NCBI GenBank assembly: GCA_000482765.1
Contig: AXWR01000008.1
Span: 32,928 to 96,927, forward strand
Length of the DNA stretch: 64,000 bases
Source: Meiothermus taiwanensis DSM 14542
GTDB taxonomy: Bacteria; Deinococcota; Deinococci; Deinococcales; Thermaceae
Reading direction: 5' to 3'
This document shows, in pieces, positions 59,747 through 64,000 of the stretch. The notes under the pieces are model-generated. The model had not been told where the DNA came from, searched no databases, and was given only the letters and a program-made list of their open reading frames with translations. Every line of letters starts with the position of its first letter. Position 1 is the stretch's first letter. The translations under genes and the position numbers were made by a program.

Positions 59747-60601
59747 ATGATTCGTTGGCTGTGCTTGGGGTTGTGGTTGCTGGGGCTTGGCCTGGCACAA
59801 AACACGGTACGGGTGGTGGCGGCCGCCGACCTACAGTATGCCTTGAGCGAGATCGCGCAGCGCTTTGAACTCAGGAACCCGGGTATGCGGGTCGAGCTTA
59901 CCTTTGGTTCCTCGGGCAAGCTCTACACCCAATTGATGCAGGGGCTGCCGGCCGATATGTTTTTCTCGGCGGATGAAGCCTACCCGATGCAACTACAGCA
60001 GGCCGGGCGTGTCGAGCCGGGCACTTTGCGCCTGTACGCGGTGGGCCGTCTGGTTATCTGGGCCTCCAATGGTCTGGTTCAACAAGGGCTGGATCCTCGG
60101 CAGCTTGGGCCGCGTATACTGCTCGACCCGCGGATTACCCAGCTGGCTATAGCAAACCCCATGCACGCCCCTTATGGCCGCGCTGGGGTGACGTTTCTGG
60201 AGCACTTTGGTTTTTTGCGCCCGACCCGTTCGGTAAGGTGGGAAGAGATGACTGGAGGCATTGCGGCCTACTTTGACCTGAGCTTTTTGCGGCGGGGCAA
60301 GACCGGTTTTGAGTTTGTTTACGGTGAGAACATCTCCCAGACCGCCCAGTTGGCCCTGACCAGCACCAATATTGGTTTGCTGGCCCTTTCCCTTGCCAAG
60401 AGCGAGGTTATGCAGAAGGCCGGGGTGTACTGGCTGGCCCCCTTGAGCAGCCATCTACGCCTTAACCAGACTTACGTAATTCTGCGCGGCCAGAACCGCC
60501 CGGAGGTGCGGCGCTTTTATGAGTACATAGACACCGCTGAGGCCCATGAGGTATTGCGTAAATACGGGTTTTTGCTGCCGGGAGAGAAACCCGCCCCATG
60601 A
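59747..60601 (+). CDS. modA: Molybdate/tungstate-binding protein ModA
   Basis: 284 residues, longer than usual by about 30. Signal peptide to about 17. VVAAADLQYALSEIAQRFE and TFGSSGKLYTQLMQGLPADMFFSAD are the oxyanion-binding motifs; GKTGFEFVYGE follows. AAGGAGG upstream of ATG 59747. ATGA overlap with modB. Confidence 0.9.
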   Translation: MIRWLCLGLWLLGLGLAQNTVRVVAAADLQYALSEIAQRFELRNPGMRVELTFGSSGKLYTQLMQGLPADMFFSADEAYPMQLQQAGRVEPGTLRLYAVGRLVIWASNGLVQQGLDPRQLGPRILLDPRITQLAIANPMHAPYGRAGVTFLEHFGFLRPTRSVRWEEMTGGIAAYFDLSFLRRGKTGFEFVYGENISQTAQLALTSTNIGLLALSLAKSEVMQKAGVYWLAPLSSHLRLNQTYVILRGQNRPEVRRFYEYIDTAEAHEVLRKYGFLLPGEKPAP

Positions 60602-61278
60602 GCGACCCTGTGTTCTGGCAGACCCTGCGCCTGACCCTCGAGGTCGGACTGGTCAGCACCTTGATTCTGCTTTTGCTAGGGCTGCCGCTGGGCTGGGTGC
60701 TGGCCCACAAGCGCTTCTGGGGCAAGCGGGTGCTGGAATCGGTGGTGCTGCTGCCCCTCACCCTACCGCCCACGGTGCTGGGGTTTTACCTGCTCTTGCT
60801 CCTGGGGCAGAACGGCCCTCTGGCGCAGTTTTTGGGTGTGACCTGGGCTTTTCGCTTCGAGGGGCTGGTGGTGGGGTCGGTGCTGTTTAGCCTGCCGTTT
60901 GCCCTGAACGGCTACCGCGAGGCCTTTCGCAGCCTGGATCTGGATCTGATTCAGACCGCGCGAACGCTGGGTGCGGGCTCTCGGCGGGTCTGGCTCGAGG
61001 TCATCCTGCCCATCACCTGGCCGGGGATTCTGTCGGGCTCCATTCTGGCCTTTGCCCACATTCTGGGCGAGTTTGGGGTGGTGCTGATGGTGGGGGGTAG
61101 CCTGCCCGGCAAAACCCAGATGGTCAGCATCTACATCTACGATCAGGTGCAGGCCTTGCAGTTTGGGCGGGCGGCCGAGGCCTCGGGGGTCTTGCTTGTG
61201 GTGAGCTTTGCCCTGGTCTACCTGGTGCGCACCCTGGAGGATGCGTGGAGATTGCGTATGCCCTCGAGCACCCGGTAA
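60598..61278 (+). CDS. modB: Molybdate ABC permease ModB
   Basis: 226 residues, five or six membrane helices. LPLTLPPTVLGFYLLLLLG and the coupling loop QTARTLGAGSRRVWLEVILP, then FAHILGEFGVVLMVGG are ModB hallmarks. Overlaps modC by 34 nt. Confidence 0.93.
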   Translation: MSDPVFWQTLRLTLEVGLVSTLILLLLGLPLGWVLAHKRFWGKRVLESVVLLPLTLPPTVLGFYLLLLLGQNGPLAQFLGVTWAFRFEGLVVGSVLFSLPFALNGYREAFRSLDLDLIQTARTLGAGSRRVWLEVILPITWPGILSGSILAFAHILGEFGVVLMVGGSLPGKTQMVSIYIYDQVQALQFGRAAEASGVLLVVSFALVYLVRTLEDAWRLRMPSSTR

Positions 61279-62261
61279 AGCTCGAGCTCAGCCTGCAGGT
61301 GCGGGGTTTTACGGTACTGCTGGGCGAGAGCGGGGTGGGAAAAACCAGCCTGCTCAAGGCCATCGCCGGCCTGATTCCGGCCAGGGGCCAGCCCTTTGCT
61401 GGGCTGCGGGCCGAGGCGCGGCCGGTGGGCTACCTGCCCCAGCACTTTGCCCTCTTCCCCCACCTGCGGGCCTGGCAGAACGTGGCCTTTCCGCTGGCCC
61501 ACCTGCCCCTCCAGGCCCGTAGGCAAAAGGCCCTGGCCTACCTCGAGCTGATGGGGATGGCCGAACTGGCTGAACGCTACCCCCGCCAGATGTCCGGGGG
61601 GCAGCAGCAGCGGGTGGCCCTGGCCCGGGCCCTGGCCCGGGAACCCCAGATTTTACTGCTGGACGAGCCCACCAGCGCCCTGGATGTGGCTACCCGGGAG
61701 GAGGTTTTTGCGGGGGTGCTGGAGCGCCTTCGATCGCTGCAGATACCCACCCTGGCGGCCACGCACGACCAGTGGCTGGCCCAGCGGGCCGACTGGGTGG
61801 CCGTGTTGACCAAAGCGGGGCTGGCCCAACAGGGAAGCTCCGAGGAGGTATTTACCCGCCCCGCGAGCCTCGAGGTGGCCCGGCTGGTGGGCTTTCGCAA
61901 CCTTCTGGAGGCCACGGTTCTGGCCGTGGATGGGGTGTGGGTGCAGGTGCAAACCCCCCTGGGCATCCTCAAAGCCCCCTACCGAAACGGCATTTCGGTT
62001 GGGCAGCGGGTGATGCTGGGCGTTCGCCCGGAGGAGGTTTTTACCCAGGAGGGCCCCGAGAACCGCATCCGGGGCCAGGTGCGGAACCTGCGCGTGCAGG
62101 GCCTGCGGCTACGGGGGGAGTTGGGGGTGGGCTCTGTCGGCCTGGCCTTCTTTCTACCGCGCTACAAACAGGCCCAGCTCGAGCTTGCCGAAGGCCAGTG
62201 GCTCGAGGTTGCCCTCGAGCCCCGCTTTTTGCACCTGATACCGGGGTCTGGCACAATCTAA
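61245..62261 (+). CDS. modC: Molybdate ABC ATPase ModC
   Basis: 338 residues, GTG start. Walker [14 protein letters not shown], signature MSGGQQQR, Walker [12 protein letters not shown], His-loop THDQW, and a C-terminal TOBE/MOP domain (about 250-338). Molybdate uptake serves molybdoenzymes. Stop overlaps the tatA stop on the other strand. Confidence 0.93.
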   Translation: MEIAYALEHPVKLELSLQVRGFTVLLGESGVGKTSLLKAIAGLIPARGQPFAGLRAEARPVGYLPQHFALFPHLRAWQNVAFPLAHLPLQARRQKALAYLELMGMAELAERYPRQMSGGQQQRVALARALAREPQILLLDEPTSALDVATREEVFAGVLERLRSLQIPTLAATHDQWLAQRADWVAVLTKAGLAQQGSSEEVFTRPASLEVARLVGFRNLLEATVLAVDGVWVQVQTPLGILKAPYRNGISVGQRVMLGVRPEEVFTQEGPENRIRGQVRNLRVQGLRLRGELGVGSVGLAFFLPRYKQAQLELAEGQWLEVALEPRFLHLIPGSGTI

Positions 62262-62437
62262 GACTGTTTTTGCTCGGGTTTGCTTTCTTCGGGTTTTTTC
62301 TCGTCCTCGTTCAACCCTTTGCGGAACTCCCGGGCCGACTGGCCCAGACCTCGAGCCAGCTCGGGCAGCTTGCGAGCGCCAAACAACAAAACCACAATCA
62401 GCAGGATGATGATGAGTTCGGTGGGGCCTAAAGGCAT
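62258..62437 (-). CDS. tatA: Twin-arginine translocase subunit TatA
   Basis: 59 residues from ATG 62437, with AAGGAGGAAG upstream; the open frame to 62812 is a shadow of rodA. One membrane helix (about 6-20, [15 protein letters not shown]), hinge and amphipathic helix [19 protein letters not shown], then an acidic/basic tail. Forms the pore for folded proteins, for example molybdoenzymes. Confidence 0.95.
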   Translation of the reverse strand: MPLGPTELIIILLIVVLLFGARKLPELARGLGQSAREFRKGLNEDEKKPEESKPEQKQS

Positions 62438-62520
62438 GGTCTTCCTCCTTGGTTCCAGTATACGCCGAGCGTTATAAACCCAACTGTAAAGCCATAAGGT
62501 AACAGGAATGTGAAAACCGC

Positions 62521-63603
62521 TCATACCTCGCTGTAGCGGTCGCGGTGGATGAGCAGGGCCAGCCCCAGCCCCAGATACACCATAATCAGGCTGCTGCCGC
62601 CTTTGGAAACCAGGGGCAGGGTCAGGCCGGTTACCGGGGCCAGGCCCAGCGTGACGGCAATGTTGACCACGACCTGAAAGGCCAGCATCGAGAGCACCCC
62701 CACGATGATGAGGCGATCCTCGAGGCGCACGCATTCCAGCGCCATGCGGCCTAGCCGGAAAAAGAGCAAAGCGTACAGCACCATGAGGGTGGAGGCGCCC
62801 ACAAAGCCCCACTCTTCGGCCAGCACCGCATAGATGAAGTCGGTCTGGCGCTCGGGCACGAACCCCAACTGGGTCTGGGTGCCGGCCCCGAAGCCCTTGC
62901 CCATCAGGCCGCCCGAGCCGATGGCGATGGTGGACTGGATCTGCTGGAAACCCTTGCCCTTGGGGTCTTTGGACAGGTCGAACAGAATTTCCACCCGATC
63001 CCGCTGGTACTGGCTCAGGTTGGGCCAGACCACCGTGGGCACCAGCACCAGCACCGCCAGGAGCCCTACCACGATATGAATGGTGGGCATGCCCCGCACA
63101 AACAGCATCCCCAGCAGCCCCGCGATAAGCACCAGGGTGCCCCCCAGGTCGGGCTGGATAAGCACCAGGCCCAGGACAGGGGCTGCCAGCAAAACCGGCA
63201 GCGCATAATCCAGCCAGCGCTCCAGCGGACGGGCCGCCAGCACTTTGGCCAGCACCAGGATGAGGCCGATTTTAGCCAGCTCGAGCGGTTGAAAGCTCAA
63301 GGGGCCCAGGTTGAACCAGGCCTTGGCCCCGTTAATCTCGCGCCCAACCAGCAAAACCAGCACCAACAAAACCAGCGAGACCGCATACAGTGGAAAGGCC
63401 CAGGAAAGCACCTGACGGCGGGAGAACAACTGCACCAGCAGGCCCACCGACAAAGCGATGGGGAAGGCCAGCATCTGCTGTAGCCAGACCCCCTGGCTGG
63501 GCGCTGCGCTGTAGAGGGTGACCAGGCCGATCAGATTAATCAGCAACACCAGGCCAACCAGCACCCAGTCGTAGGCAAAAACCGGCACCCTGCGCAGCGT
63601 CAC
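62521..63603 (-). CDS. rodA: SEDS glycosyltransferase RodA
   Basis: 360 residues, ten membrane helices, GTG start. [38 protein letters not shown] and [26 protein letters not shown] in parts are SEDS motifs; the last contains the FVPE..TDF signature. Polymerises peptidoglycan during elongation. An insertion sequence ends 30 bp upstream, so its native promoter may be lost. Confidence 0.93.
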   Translation of the reverse strand: MTLRRVPVFAYDWVLVGLVLLINLIGLVTLYSAAPSQGVWLQQMLAFPIALSVGLLVQLFSRRQVLSWAFPLYAVSLVLLVLVLLVGREINGAKAWFNLGPLSFQPLELAKIGLILVLAKVLAARPLERWLDYALPVLLAAPVLGLVLIQPDLGGTLVLIAGLLGMLFVRGMPTIHIVVGLLAVLVLVPTVVWPNLSQYQRDRVEILFDLSKDPKGKGFQQIQSTIAIGSGGLMGKGFGAGTQTQLGFVPERQTDFIYAVLAEEWGFVGASTLMVLYALLFFRLGRMALECVRLEDRLIIVGVLSMLAFQVVVNIAVTLGLAPVTGLTLPLVSKGGSSLIMVYLGLGLALLIHRDRYSEV

Positions 63604-63633
63604 CCCAACAGTCTATAAAGCCAGGGTGAGATT

Positions 63634-63660
63634 TGTCAGTCTCATGTAATCGGTCAATAC
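63634..63660. repeat. Terminal inverted repeat of the IS481-type element
   Basis: TGTCAGTCTCATGTAATCG begins at 63634, just beyond the transposase stop, and starts with TGT as IS481/IS3 ends do. The partner repeat is outside the window, so the exact border is inferred. Confidence 0.6.
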
Positions 63661-63998
63661 ATTTGAGACTCCAGGGGAACCGACACCTCCTGTAGCTTAG
63701 CCAGGTACTCCACCGGCGCCAACCCCCCCAGGGCCATGTGCGGCCGGTGCAGGTTGTAGTGCTCCAGATAACCCTCCAGCTCCCCTTGAATAGCCTCTAT
63801 CCCCAGCGGTAAAGCCCGCGTGTAAAACTCATCCCGAAACGTCCGCTGCAGCCGCTCTACCATCCCGTTCAGCTTCGGACTCCTCGGCGGCAAAACAAAA
63901 AGCTCTATCCCCAATACCCGACAACCCTCCTCAAACTCCGCCATGAACTCGCTGCCCCCATCCACCTGGATCGCACGGATGACACAAGGACATCGCCG
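63654..63998 (-). CDS. IS481-family transposase, C-terminal part (runs off the window)
   Basis: About 114 residues of an integrase-core DDE transposase. IQVDGGSEFMAEFEEGC holds the second Asp; SPKLNGMVERLQRTFRDEF holds the catalytic Glu; YNLHRPHMALGGLAPVEYL is the usual end. The first Asp and the HTH are beyond 64000. The frame stays open to the edge. Confidence 0.88.
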   Translation of the reverse strand, partial: RRCPCVIRAIQVDGGSEFMAEFEEGCRVLGIELFVLPPRSPKLNGMVERLQRTFRDEFYTRALPLGIEAIQGELEGYLEHYNLHRPHMALGGLAPVEYLAKLQEVSVPLESQMY

Positions 63999-64000
63999 CA

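Noticed and set aside
62438..62812. N-terminal extension of tatA to 62812
   Set aside because: It overlaps rodA in another frame; TatA proteins begin at ATG 62437 with a strong AAGGAGGAAG.

Overview
The window reads as chromosome of a Thermaceae bacterium, most likely Meiothermus or a close relative. Reasons: roughly 60-65% G+C, very frequent CTCGAG, a fused SecDF, an IF-2 of 571 residues, and many start codons placed only 6-8 nt after a TATAAT-like box (leaderless mRNAs, usual in Deinococcus-Thermus). The genus is inferred from gene content and style, not from a database match.

Layout. 1-2199: the beginning of the division and cell-wall cluster on the minus strand (mraZ, rsmH, ftsL-like, ftsI-like), with GTGGG boxes upstream of mraZ. 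2205-39265: a complete Mu-like transposable myovirus prophage of 37,061 bp, bounded by the 5-bp target duplication ACAAA (2200-2204 and 39266-39270) and by matching end sequences starting 5'-TGT. 39343-39762: RNase P RNA on the minus strand. The prophage therefore sits between rnpB and mraZ. 39784-63603: host genes for yqeY, purH, an EamA transporter, a 4Fe-4S uracil-DNA glycosylase, guaA, secDF, the rimP-nusA-ylxR-infB operon, tRNA-Leu(CAG), potABCD, two small cytochromes c, a PadR-type regulator with modABC, tatA and rodA. 63634-64000: the end of an IS481-type insertion sequence, 30 bp upstream of rodA.

The prophage has a modular order. The left end carries transposase-site repeats and an AT-rich cluster of TGCGGACA repeats. 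A LexA-like, probably self-cleaving repressor (minus) faces a Cro/Ner-like gene (plus) across one 31-bp palindrome that contains both -10 boxes and touches both start codons. MuA and MuB homologues follow, then about 13 tightly overlapping small early genes of unknown function, a short IS200/IS605-type relic, and a four-helix membrane protein ending in a winged helix. Packaging and head genes come next (gp27-, gp28-, gp29-like and a MuF protein fused to a nuclease-like toxin domain). A second divergent switch carries an antirepressor-like protein. Then come protease/scaffold, head, a lysin, an HU protein, sheath, tube, a tail chaperone with a probable -2 frameshift, tape measure, baseplate, a baseplate protein fused to a beta-helix tailspike, and six or seven fibre genes. 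One fibre gene is broken by an in-frame amber codon.

The observations most likely to be new are: (i) two near-identical promoter-like elements at 12161 and 19064, each running straight into a strong terminator before a late gene, a layout suggesting activator and antitermination control; (ii) the single-palindrome leaderless lysogeny switch; (iii) the same winged helix on a membrane anchor (10985-11749) and on an antirepressor-like protein (17737-18426); (iv) the TGCGGACA repeat array near the left end.
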